Source of the DNA: Luidia sarsii
Taxonomy: Eukaryota; Echinodermata; Asteroidea; Paxillosida; Luidiidae
Reading direction: 5' to 3'
Assembly (NCBI GenBank): GCA_949987565.1
Contig: OX465121.1
Coordinates: 2,807,117-2,871,116, forward strand
DNA: 64,000 nucleotides
Part shown: in pieces, positions 38,601 to 45,159 of the stretch
Position numbering within the stretch: the stretch's first letter is position 1
Layout of the letters: each line of letters opens with the position of its first letter
The notes under the pieces: generated by a model
What the model was told of the DNA's origin: nothing
Database searches by the model: none
What the model saw: the letters and a program-made list of their open reading frames with translations, nothing else
Position numbers and translations under genes: made by a program

Positions 38601-38967
38601 TAAAAACGCGTGTACTAAACAATGGTCGACTAGTCGACTTTTCGCGACTATTACGCCAACGACTAATCGACTCTTGAAAATCAATAGTCGCCCAGCACTA
38701 GTTCACACTTGTTCAGATTTTCATCAGCTCCTGAATATAGGTCCCAGGTAGGTACAAGCCTACTTAGGTATTTCTCCATGGTACAACCTGTAAGGGAGAA
38801 ATGAATCCCAAACTGCTCAGTGCTCACCTCAATGCTCGCAGGATCTTCTCTAATTCCTTGATGTTTTTACACTCCCTAATGTAACTGTAGTCCATGTGCT
38901 CAATTGGCACAGCTGATGTTGAGGTAGAACCCATCATATTACTAATGCTAGGTTGTGGGCCATCCAT
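11178..38967 (-). CDS. SPAG1: Sperm-associated antigen 1 homologue, axonemal dynein assembly factor (22 coding exons, 1168 aa)
   Basis: Coding exons in order: 38828-38967, 37224-37298, 36489-36573, 35017-35136, 34078-34255, 33376-33434, 31917-32016, 31464-31541, 28437-28543, 27593-28109, 26383-26557, 26025-26105, 25168-25678, 24565-24672, 23783-23872, 22131-22244, 20125-20391, 16402-16731, 15912-16020, 15120-15194, 11949-12041, 11178-11272. All have GT/AG borders and phases agree throughout (3507 nt). SPAG1 features are clear: the N-terminal IEHMDYSYI and LRSGEDGYYPDLIDFCE blocks, three TPR blocks (about aa 207-306, 452-572, 722-832), a GRRMVIQEV-acidic linker, and an RPAP3_C-like end (about 1046-1137) finishing DIENLRLQYSL. 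In vertebrates SPAG1 is a cytoplasmic R2TP-type HSP90/HSP70 co-chaperone scaffold for preassembly of axonemal dynein arms. It is longer than human SPAG1 (926 aa), mainly through linkers and coding tandem repeats. The 5' UTR is not resolved. Confidence 0.96.
11740..11850. repeat. Fragment of a dispersed 'agcaggacctttc' inverted-repeat family
   Basis: Two inverted half-sites (gatcttagcaggaccgttct and gggcctgctaggatccaaac) flank a short poly-T. The same family occurs at 16250-16330, 39100-39230 and, best preserved, 40150-40460. It lies in SPAG1 intron 21. Confidence 0.5.
13457..15150 (-). repeat. 76-bp minisatellite containing an exon 3' end and a 5' splice site (about 23 copies)
   Basis: On the SPAG1 strand, each unit contains the terminal stretch of exon 20 from AAGGCTATATG to GGAATCAG, followed by GTAAGCACC and a short filler with two tagggccca-like halves (ccta-gg-gcccata). 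I count 23 copies, the 23rd (15120-15153) being the functional exon end. Copies are very homogeneous: two read ctgcttcc for ctgattcc, one has gattcg, and two lack the internal half-unit. The array occupies over half of intron 20 (12042-15119). Confidence 0.93.
16402..20391 (-). CDS. SPAG1: SPAG1 exons 17-18: lysine-rich linker made of coding tandem repeats
   Basis: Exon 17 (89 codons) has about eight KPAEV-type pentapeptides (aa 867-909), then KKKKKGKRIQIQEVEGSSEDD, which echoes the linker motif of exon 10. Exon 18 (110 codons) has three full and one partial copy of a 20-aa unit (KTGKNAGGPENKTAKNSGTQ, aa 966-1029). Both are in frame, lysine-rich and probably disordered, and have no counterpart in the human protein as I know it. 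They explain much of the extra length. Confidence 0.9.
16450..16641 (-). repeat. 60-bp coding minisatellite in SPAG1 exon 18
   Basis: Three nearly identical 60-bp units plus a partial one. Because 60 is a multiple of 3, reading frame is kept in every copy. Units differ by one or two bases (for example cctcctgcg versus cctgctgca). Confidence 0.92.
17252..19281. mobile_element. piggyBac-like non-autonomous element A, interrupted by a hAT element
   Basis: The left end is TTAA followed by CCACTTCGC, like the ends of element B. The body (tgacaaagacccgttttgatg, tgtacactcggttgtggctg, gataatcccttgacaaa) aligns in order with elements B (inverted) and C. It is split at 17663-19089 by hAT element 1. 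Its right terminus is not preserved as an inverted repeat, because it abuts the TTAA of element B. No intact transposase. Confidence 0.6.
17663..19089. mobile_element. hAT-type non-autonomous element 1 (1427 bp)
   Basis: The ends read taaggttgttcgatat and the inverse of taaggttgttcaatat. An exact 8-bp direct repeat GTGCACAC flanks it (17655-17662 and 19090-19097), the hAT signature. Subterminal DNA is full of gatatcg/cgatatc motifs on both sides. It is a sibling of the element at 28959-31452 (shared blocks such as atgacgtcataaatac and gggtaccagagcagcatgg). No transposase frame. Confidence 0.88.
19282..19988 (-). mobile_element. piggyBac-like non-autonomous element B (707 bp)
   Basis: Bounded by TTAA at both ends, with inverted termini TTAACCACTTCGCGCCGGG and TTAACCACTTTGCGCCGGG (on opposite strands). 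The body aligns to elements A and C in inverted orientation. Includes a (gt)n tract at 19531-19552. A 135-codon open frame on the + strand has no recognised domain and I do not call it a gene. Confidence 0.75.
20203..20331 (-). repeat. 15-bp coding minisatellite in SPAG1 exon 17
   Basis: About eight copies of a 15-bp unit (ggtttgacctctgcc on the + strand) encode KPAEV pentapeptides in frame. Variants change single residues (KPTEV, KAAEV, KVSEI). Confidence 0.92.
20465..22117. repeat. 19-bp minisatellite filling SPAG1 intron 16 (about 85 copies)
   Basis: Tandem copies of caccaagccatgggcacag with scattered variants (catagcac, cacggcac, aggggcac). It occupies nearly the whole of intron 16 (20392-22130), leaving about 13 nt beside the exon 16 donor and about 70 nt before the exon 17 acceptor. 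The unit has no stop codon on either strand, so long open frames of 19-residue period appear in all six frames. These are artefacts, not genes. Confidence 0.95.
22131..25678 (-). CDS. SPAG1: SPAG1 exons 13-16: linker and TPR block 3
   Basis: Exon 13 (511 nt) begins RMMQILTNQDGPRWREKL, the conserved sequence after TPR block 2, then a proline/threonine/glutamine-rich linker, and ends NFQRLKADGNNLVKQ, the first helix of TPR block 3. Exons 14 (GDYAAATVFYTYCIAVD, SYTNRALCYIKLFK), 15 (ALYRRALARK) and 16 (SARDLTSLLKIEPTN) complete the block. The helix pattern matches the family, so no exon appears to be missing. Confidence 0.93.
23155..23560 (+). mobile_element. Fragment of a non-LTR retrotransposon (C-terminal end of the RT polyprotein)
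   Basis: A + strand frame ending at 23559 reads ...KMLGLDEAVDQLVKANGVRWYGHVLRTDDD... then GQPKTTWKKQVEKS and WVRWRDRV. The RWYGHVLR / GQPKTTW pattern is the usual end of LINE-type ORF2 proteins. Only the last ~120 residues remain. It lies in SPAG1 intron 15, antisense to the gene, just before a (cta)n tract. Confidence 0.7.
23594..23672. repeat. (CTA)n microsatellite
   Basis: Imperfect run of ctactactactacta with occasional acttct changes. It follows the LINE fragment at the position of a LINE 3' tail, so it may be that tail. Confidence 0.85.
24780..24860 (-). mobile_element. tRNA-derived SINE fragment
   Basis: On the - strand, ggtttcatgttcaagtccgg resembles a B box with the same downstream gtccagtcaaat tail as the copy near 36300. 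Short and decayed, in SPAG1 intron 13. Confidence 0.45.
26025..32016 (-). CDS. SPAG1: SPAG1 exons 7-12: TPR blocks 1 and 2 with acidic linker
   Basis: Exons 7-9 finish TPR block 1 (AFKAGDFDEAVQYYTRSI, SYNNRS, ALLRRGTARKAL). Exon 10 (517 nt) is a long linker with GRRMVIQEVECDSEEEEED at about aa 346-364, then opens TPR block 2 (LKDSGNNLYKAGQYSEAM). Exons 11-12 complete it (YGNRAACNLKTG, TLLRRGAAYEAL). The N, N, K/R clamp residues are kept in both blocks, so EEVD-type chaperone tails could bind. The acidic serine stretch resembles phospho-motifs bound by PIH domains of R2TP; that role is inference. Confidence 0.92.
28720..28870 (+). mobile_element. SINE-family body fragment
   Basis: Shares gcatccgaatgaaa, ggttaaatgcttct and actatttaggaat with the SINE bodies near 5650 and 36150. 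It lies in SPAG1 intron 8 just left of the hAT element. At 28814-28827 it reads cagttaattaatgg where the foldback insertion point lies in the other copy. Confidence 0.45.
28959..31452. mobile_element. hAT-type non-autonomous element 2 (2494 bp, with nested insertion)
   Basis: Ends are taaggttgttcgatat and its inverse. An exact 8-bp direct repeat GCCACACT flanks it (28951-28958 and 31453-31460). Without the nested element it is about 1.23 kb and matches hAT element 1 along most of its length. The right-hand target duplication overlaps the 5' splice site of SPAG1 intron 8. Confidence 0.9.
29495..30754. mobile_element. Second hAT-type element nested inside hAT element 2 (1260 bp)
   Basis: Terminal inverted repeats are tagggctgttgtcg and the inverse of taaggctgttgtcg, flanked by an exact 8-bp repeat GTATACAT (29487-29494 and 30755-30762). 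The paralogous uninterrupted element 1 has a single gtatacat at this place (near 18286), which serves as an empty site. The subterminal regions are dense in gtcgac, gtcgcgac and cgacatgtcg motifs. No transposase frame; a short repeat of gccgcgtattgggc lies at 30018-30110. Confidence 0.9.
33185..33318 (+). repeat. (TCTC)n/(TCTG)n-rich pyrimidine microsatellite
   Basis: A pyrimidine-rich imperfect tract in SPAG1 intron 6, about 60 nt downstream (in transcript sense) of the weak exon 6 donor at 33375. The pre-mRNA carries its purine-rich complement. Confidence 0.8.
33376..38967 (-). CDS. SPAG1: SPAG1 exons 1-6: conserved N-terminal region and entry to TPR block 1
   Basis: Exons 1-3 encode the conserved head (MDGPQPSISN start; VPIEHMDYSYIRECKNIKEL; SGEDGYYPDLIDFCEKRIESL; KVLRKDKAP). 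Exon 4 carries the DDLPPIRKP motif, and exon 5 the FHSWDKYDAD motif preceding the first TPR block. Exon 6 (59 nt) encodes MTDKERVTVANMEKNKGNE, whose K and N residues match the first carboxylate-clamp positions of HSP-binding TPRs. Its donor (GAG|GTACCC) is the weakest in the gene but the phase is right. The ATG at 38967 is the only in-frame one that gives the conserved head; a second overlapping ATG is out of frame. Confidence 0.9.
34464..34493 (-). other. Hammerhead-like core motif, probably a Penelope-element relic
   Basis: On the - strand CTGATGA is followed by a 7-bp hairpin (CGGCCAG...CTGGTCG, one G-T) and GAAACGTT, which resembles the catalytic core plus stem II of a hammerhead ribozyme. 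The same CTGATGA-stem-GAAACGT arrangement ends the Penelope-like element at 56646-59170. Stem III and the cleavage triplet are not clearly formed, so activity is doubtful. In SPAG1 intron 4, same strand as the transcript. Confidence 0.45.
35320..36305 (+). mobile_element. tRNA-derived SINE copy interrupted by a foldback element
   Basis: The body resumes on both sides of the foldback: gcaatgaaagcaggggtgtg at 35393-35412 and tgacaaagatagctgactat style sequence at 36190-36210, then a B box gggttcaagtccc at about 36273-36285. It aligns with the copy at 5590-5840. Confidence 0.55.
35435..36150. mobile_element. TTAA-flanked foldback element with a THAP-like zinc-finger relic
   Basis: TTAA at 35435-35438 and 36147-36150 encloses inverted ends aGTGGAATGAAACC and aGGGGAATGAAACC. 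The two halves (about 35437-35680 and 35750-36140) are inverted copies of each other. On the + strand of the left half a frame reads CQDFGCQNASVKKLGKSFHAVPNKDERPEFFRKLAAAIK, whose C..C spacing, SFHAVP and following helix resemble a THAP (C2CH) DNA-binding domain. No transposase catalytic part is present. In SPAG1 intron 3. Confidence 0.65.
37772..38385. mobile_element. piggyBac-like non-autonomous element C (614 bp)
   Basis: TTAA at both ends; termini TTAACCCCTTCCG and the inverse of TTAACCCCTTGACGG. The body is colinear with element A (gacaaagactattttcag, taatcccttgacaaaagc). It lies in SPAG1 intron 1. No coding capacity of note. Confidence 0.75.
38615..38702. mobile_element. Solo end of a hAT-like element
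   Basis: Gtcgactagtcgac and cgactaatcgactc repeats lead to the terminal-like sequence gtcgcccagcactag, a typical hAT right end. No matching left end was found nearby. Confidence 0.4.
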
Positions 38968-39300
38968 TGCAGCAGATATAACTATTCACCTTCCAAGCAA
39001 CAAACTGGAGAGAAGACCAAATTTACAAACATTTTGATTTGATGTGTTAAACATGTTCAAATATCTATCCAATTAAATAATTACCCCGGTATATTTTTTT
39101 TAAGAAAGGTCCAACATTTCCATCCTAGCCTTTGAAAAAGTTCCTACTGGATCGAAATATTACAACCTTGAAATTTGAGATTTGCAATTTTGGTCATTTA
39201 AGTCAGAAAGCAGTTTTCAATATTTTCAATAACTTTTGGTCAAGAATAAAGTTAGCAGGGCCAGGATGCCACATACATCAAAAAGTACACAATTTGAAGA
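38968..39300. other. SPAG1 5' flank
   Basis: Immediately upstream of the SPAG1 ATG. No clear TATA box or initiator recognised. Part of a dispersed repeat (cagaaagcagttttcaatat, 39200-39230) follows. A non-coding first exon further upstream is possible. Confidence 0.3.
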
Positions 39301-39741
39301 AAAAAGGAGAAATTTCCCCTCAGGTGATCGAGAAGATTCTCTCCCGTCCGATGAGCCAAATGGGCCATTTTGTTCAAACAAAATAATGTCTGGGTACCGG
39401 GTGCACAGTCTGTGGGGGCTCTGTGAGTGTGCGCACGGATGCACGCATTGAGCCCCGGTGACTGTTTCCTGAAAAGCGCAAAGCAACGTCCGGACATAGC
39501 ACGATGCATGCTGTGAACCAATTTTTGAGACTCATGTCCGCCCGTTGCATGCAGCGCGCGATGTTCGCTTTGCGCTTTTCAGGAAACAGTTGCCGGGCTC
39601 AACGTGTGTATGAGTGCGCAAACTCACAGAGCCCCCACAGACGTCATCGGCCGTTAATTTTATTAAAAAATGGCCACCTTTTGGCTCTTCGGACGGGAGA
39701 GAATCTTCTCGATCACCTGAGGGAAAATTTCTCCTTTCCCC
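39301..39741. repeat. Large foldback (inverted arms of about 200 bp)
   Basis: The arm beginning aaaaaggagaaatttcccct and running through gatcgagaagattctctccc is repeated inverted to 39741. Inner parts (tgtttcctgaaaagcgcaaa) are also inverted. The centre is a short unique loop around 39490-39545. An open frame crossing it (39532-40029) merely reflects the arms. Confidence 0.75.
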
Positions 39742-40149
39742 AAACGTAAATAAAACAAATGACCAGTATTGAAATCGGCGATTCTCACTTAATCCAAAGA
39801 TGGGTGCGTGGGACAGTCTCACGCTTGTTTTCAGGGTAAAATCTGGGGGTTTCGGTCGAGGGTAGTCATGGAGTCGAACACATCGTTGTTTGCTCGTGTT
39901 TCCCTGCAGAAAAGCTTGGATCCTACTATTGCTCGACACCCTCAACATTTTTTTAAAAGGGTCCAAGTTACTCGGACTATTTCTGACCAAGTACAGTCGC
40001 CCAACCCCTCCAAATTTAAAAAAGGGCAACTTGTAAGTCTGAGTAACTTGACCTTATAACAACAAGTCGGCCTTTATTCTTTTTCTTTCTGACCCCTCCA
40101 AATTTCTAAAAAGCCAAGGCCTACTTGTGCAGTTGTACTGTAGTTATTA

Positions 40150-40460
40150 TATTCTTAAAATTTAGTGGGCCTGACGTTTCGATCCTAGCAGGACCTTTCT
40201 CAAATGCAGAGAAAGGTCCTGCTAGGATCAAAACGTCAGGCCCACTAAATTTTAAGATTTGCATTTTGGTATTTTTAGTCAGTAAGCAGTTTGCAACATT
40301 TTTGTATATCACTCTTAGTTATTATATTGATAAATATTGCAAACTGCTTACTGACTAAAATTACCAAAATGCAAATCTAAAAATTTAGTGGGCCTGACGT
40401 TTCGATCCTAGCAGGACCTTTCAGCTAGGATCGAAATGTCAGGCCCACTAAATTTTTAGT
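40150..40460. repeat. Cluster of inverted copies of the 'agcaggacctttc' repeat
   Basis: Four alternating-orientation copies of aaatttagtgggcctgacgt and gtcctgctaggatc surround tgcaaactgcttactgac in both orientations, making several potential hairpins within 310 bp. Relics of the family lie at 11740, 16250 and 39100. Confidence 0.75.
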
Positions 40461-40571
40461 TATTATATTACTACAATTTACTACAAAGTACAAAACTACT
40501 AAAGTAATACGCCTTAGTAGTAGTACTAGGCCTAGTGATGTGCAATGTAATATTTCAGGCAATGGAACTGG

Positions 40572-41194
40572 ATATTCAGCCGGCTACCGGTTTCCGTGCC
40601 ACAAAAGCTATTCAACCGGACCCTCACTTAGCTGGTGTACGTTGCAGCATTGCAAGCATTTAATGTTGAATACAGATGCGTGCCGGATACCGGTGCCGGA
40701 TACCGGTCTTTTCAGTGAACCCGTCTCAGGTTCTCTAACTTCCATGTGCATTACCGATTGGATAAGTTCAATGCTGCCACTGTGCAGCATATACTCTTTT
40801 CACAACGGTACCCAACAAATTCATGAATACTCATTATTTCTTGCAGCGAGAACACGCGCATTGCCGAATTATGACGTCATAAATAAAGAACGAGCGATTG
40901 CTTTTTGTATGATTTGTTATGGAAATTACAACTGTAACATGCAACATCAGAGCAAAAATTATCTTGTTATCATTTTTAATGAAAGAAGACATCGTGTGCC
41001 CTCTTGCGCCCTCTTACTGAAATAAAGATTATCCAAGAAAACCAGTAAACAGTACATGTGTACATTTTAAATTTCATGTATATTGTACACACACACACAC
41101 TCGCGTGCGGCTGTTCATGTATCGCATGACAAAAAAGGGTCCGGTAAACTTGAATAGCTTTTGTGACACGGGTGCCGGTAGCCGGCTCTATATA
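40572..41194. mobile_element. Non-autonomous TIR element (about 620 bp)
   Basis: The arms 40572-40614 and 41151-41194 are inverted copies (agccggctaccgg, ccgtg, cacaaaagctattcaa). The middle holds a full TGACGTCA palindrome at 40872 and a (ca)n tract at 41088-41099. Superfamily not determined. Confidence 0.65.
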
Positions 41195-41399
41195 CACTAC
41201 CATTTTACCAAGTACAATTAAGTATCAATATCATTTTTATTAAATAAATCTAGTTGTGAGATCCAAGTTACTCGGACTCGGTGGTTAAGACTGAGTAAGA
41301 GCAAAGTTAGTTACAACAATTTAACAAATAATGAAATAATTAATACTCCGAAGGGTCCAACTTCCAAGTTACTCGGACTACAACAAATATAGTCCGACT

Positions 41400-41537
41400 C
41401 CGAGTAACTTGGACCCGACAAGTCACCCTTCTTTTATCGAATTTTGAGATTTTAAGGGTCGGGCGACAGTCACCTGACTCTTAAAATGTCAAAATTCGAT
41501 AAAAAAGGGTGACTTGTCGTGTCCAAGTTACTCGGAC
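41400..41537. repeat. Hairpin of the tccgagtaacttggacc family
   Basis: Left arm 41400-41460 and right arm 41476-41537 are inverted with small mismatches. Same family as 2431-2535. Further half copies lie at 41268-41282 and 41354-41378. Confidence 0.75.
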
Positions 41538-42870
41538 CATCCCTCCTCTGGCTCTACCTCCATGCTCGCACTACACAACTGCAACAATACAAATACAACT
41601 TAGTACAAAAAGTATGACATTATTATTAATTAGCATGAATGATTAGTGACGATGAATCGACACCCAAATTCTAGGTGAAACACACCTGATGTACTCGATG
41701 TGTGCAACATTTGTTGCAGAGATATTCCGAACTTACTGGATTATTTTATCGTAGTCTCAGATTCTCTTGCGGTCTGGCTGAGGATTGAGGCTGGTTGGTT
41801 GCCTGCTTGTGGTAATTTCCCGACGTCTGTCACCCAGTCTTAGTCGCCGCATTCACAGCGAAAACAACGCACAAGGCGGGTACCAATCTAAAACTTTATT
41901 GTCTGAAAGCTTGACGTATTATACATAATACTTCACTCATCCTAACGGTACCAGTCTAGGATATGTTACATATTGATTAAAGGCTCATTACTTTCCTTTT
42001 TTAATTCTAAATTCGAAGCATAAGCTGTGCCATAATTGAGCAAATACAAAGTGTAGGCCTATTGCACATCAATCTGGCATCAGAAAATTATATTGTGGCT
42101 GATAGGGCAAGTAAATGTCTTTTATGGTAACGTGAAAGGAACATTACAAATCGCAAGAGAATTGTTTTCGTGGCACAATAAAATTGCAAGTATAGGCTAA
42201 AGATGTATTTCAGGCTATTAACCAGAAAGGTTTGTATAGGCTAGGACATATGATAAACAGTTTTGCAGAGTTTTCCTTGGTGATATGAATTCTATAGGTT
42301 TCAAGGGTAAGCACAATCGAAATCAGAATGTTTAATCTCGACCAAGTCCGGTTGTAGCCTATTAAACCAAATCTTTTAAAATAAACGAAAAACTACCTCT
42401 TTTTCGCTTGATTTCATGAACAAAACCCACCAAATTTCATCCAGAAAAAAACGTCGTCTGCAACAAAAACATGGCGCCATGTTGATGACGTAATAGCATG
42501 GAGGTATTGAAAATAGCATGCACACTCGTTCACACGCGGTCGATCGTGTACACGCACACGCACGTTTTCTGAGTTTTGAACAAAGTTTTGAACAAAGTGT
42601 CTTTTACTCGTGTATGAACGGAAAAAAACTAGATTTGAAATGATTTTTTTCCCACTGACAGGGAAATATAATTCACGATCGGATAAGGTAAGGCATTTTT
42701 TCAAATGCCCAAACACGCAGGTTGAGCCAGAAAAAAAGCATGGAAAAACAGCCCAAACGCGGAACAAACCCTTTCCCATCCCTGTAAACTTCATTTTGAT
42801 TCTCTTAAAGTTTTGCTACAAGTATATGCGGAGACATTTCTGCGAAGCCTACTACGTGCACTGTTGTCCG
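41538..42870. other. Intergenic, nothing recognised
   Basis: AT-rich, with no coding frame I can support. Contains a catggcgccatg palindrome at 42471-42482. Confidence 0.4.
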
Positions 42871-42874
42871 GAGT

Positions 42875-43330
42875 TACACGGGGGTAACGGCAAGCCTTAC
42901 CCCCGAGATACCCCGGGTTGGAAATGGTTGCCAGGACGTTTCCCACTACACTTTTCCCGCCCCGGGTTGAGACCGAAAAATCGGCCGTTACCCCGGGGTT
43001 CGTTAACCCTGCTCGCGACCAGGGTTAAGGATGGAAATCTCGGGGGTAACGGCCGAACCCCGGGGTTGGCGTTGTAGTGGGAAACTGCGCCGGGGTACGA
43101 GTCCGGTGGACATTCTCAGGGTTAAGACACCGGATGCGTTACGTAATGGGACGGTCAGAGGTGGGATACGTGGCGGGAAAATCCGCATGCGACGCACATC
43201 TGGCATTTACAAGAGGGCAGTAAATTCACGACGGCAACGACGGCAACTGCCGTCGTGCCCTCACCAATTGCCGCGGTGCCCTTAAATTTGGAGGATTTTC
43301 ACGGCAACAAATTGCCGTGCCCTTTTAGCA
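42875..43330. repeat. GC-rich palindromic repeat island 1
   Basis: Repeated and inverted ggggtaacggc, accccgggttg and gttaaccctg blocks, including an inverted pair of cccactacac and gtagtgggaaa, stand out sharply from AT-rich flanks. Probably a decayed TIR element. A (gacggcaac)-type short repeat follows at 43229-43260. Confidence 0.5.
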
Positions 43331-43465
43331 CACTGCAGCGCGCATGAAATAATATTCCGACTGCGGTGCAGTGTGTGTGCAGCACACATGGAAACTTCAC
43401 TGTACCGTGCGCACTGTCAGCTAAACATTGCGCATTCTGTGCACAACTGTATGGACTGTGGATGG

Positions 43466-43605
43466 GTGTACATGTACATGTACATGTACAGTACATGTGC
43501 ATCTACTGTACATGTACATGTATACACGTACACATACACGATCAATGTACTGTACATGTACATGTACAGTACTTACATGGCCATGTCAGATACGTACATG
43601 GACAG
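43466..43605. repeat. (TACATG)n palindromic microsatellite
   Basis: Runs of gtacatgtacatgtacatgt interspersed with agtacatg and acgtacac. Each unit is self-complementary, so any stretch can fold on itself. Confidence 0.85.
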
Positions 43606-43619
43606 TGCGTTCGATCCTG

Positions 43620-44690
43620 ACAGTTTCATGTCAACAAACTTTTAATCTGCGGGTACCAGTGAATCTTGGACATCGCTGGCTGTACCAAACAACGGGTACC
43701 AACGGTAGTTGGGAGCGATTTGCGTTGCACGATAGATAGATTGCGCAGCATGCAGCACGTGGTCGGGTTGCGTGCGAAAGTAGAATCGAAGAGCTGTCAA
43801 AGGTTTGCGTGTTCGCGGGTGCCTTTTCAAAGTCGTAACCATGCCCCGAAAGGAGAAAGCTAAACAGCAAAACGAGCTACTACTTCACGATACAGCACAA
43901 AAATGTCGCAAACTTTATTCTTTTTTTCAGGTAGGCCTACGAACGTAGTTATTCTCAATGTTTTGGACGAGAACTGATGAGAAGGTTTTGGAACACCGAA
44001 CCCACATCGCGATACCTTGACAGCATGGACTATTCTATTAGGAATGAGAGGGGTGCGAGTTTATACAATAATAAGCTCCGATAATATGCTCGTTTAGGTT
44101 GGACCTAGCTGCTTAAAAATCCATCCTTACAAAACATGTAGGCTCTTTAGAATCCCTTTTATTTTGATTTTTTTGTGAGGATCTATTGTCAGATATTTTT
44201 TTCGTCCCGCTTACTATAGCAGTAGCACCCCGGCCATACCTGAATGGTACAGTTCATGTTCCGTGAGAATACGTGTTGGTGGCTGACTGAAACCTATTTT
44301 AGACGTCATTTTTATGTTGGAAAATAATCTTTTTCAGGCATTGTGGTCCCACAGAAACGATGATATATTAGTAGGAGACCTAAAACAACGATTCGGTGCC
44401 TTCAGCGCCTATTTTGAAAGTTTTGTTTAAAGTGCTTACAGCGTGTTTGCATCGGTACTAATAAAAAAAAGTCGGTAAATTGCCTTGATGCCCCGGATTT
44501 GCCGAAATTTTATATCTATATTATATTTATATCTGACGCCATTTTCAATGCAGTGTACATGTACACGAGAGTGCGGATTATGCCGTTAATCGAGTACAGC
44601 CCACATGTATCCAGTCAGGCAGCGCGCGCCGACGGGTGGTTGCTGGGCGACAAGGCGGTACGAGGCATTGTGGGACCAGCTAGCGCGCTG
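43620..44690. other. Intergenic, nothing recognised
   Basis: No supported gene or element. Confidence 0.4.
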
Positions 44691-44699
44691 TGGGATTTC

Positions 44700-44905
44700 C
44701 GGTCCGGGCAGTGACGGACACCGGGGTTGGGGTGTAGTGGGAAATCGCACATCGTTAACCCGGGGCAAGCTCGCCCCGGGTTTCGCGAAACTCCGGGTTA
44801 ACGCGACAAATGGGAACAGAACTCAGGGTTAACGAACCCCGGGGTACAGAATGCTAAACCCGGGGCGGCAAATCTCGGGGTTAAGCAGTTTGTAGTGGGA
44901 AAAGG
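44700..44905. repeat. GC-rich palindromic repeat island 2
   Basis: Same vocabulary as island 1: ggtgtagtgggaaat near the left, tttgtagtgggaaaag at the right, and many gttaacccggggc/gccccgggtt inversions between. Confidence 0.5.
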
Positions 44906-45159
44906 GTAATAGTTACTGCCGCGTTTCATTCCTTCCTTGCACGTTTTCGTCCAACTTATGTGGTATTATTTAAACTTGGAGATTATTTTGCTCTATAAAG
45001 GCCACATAAGGCGCTATATCGCACAAAAGTAATCGTGAGGTGGGAGATCGCATCAATCCTTGACTTGCTTCCAGTCCACCCCGGTGTCCAAACCCCGTGA
45101 GATCTGCACGAATAGCAGTCTGCGCATTTGCTAACTGTGGTGCAAAAACATTCTCGGCT

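Noticed and set aside
39532..40029. 165-codon minus frame
   Set aside because: It spans the arm of a foldback and a dispersed repeat, with no domain, and is probably open by chance.
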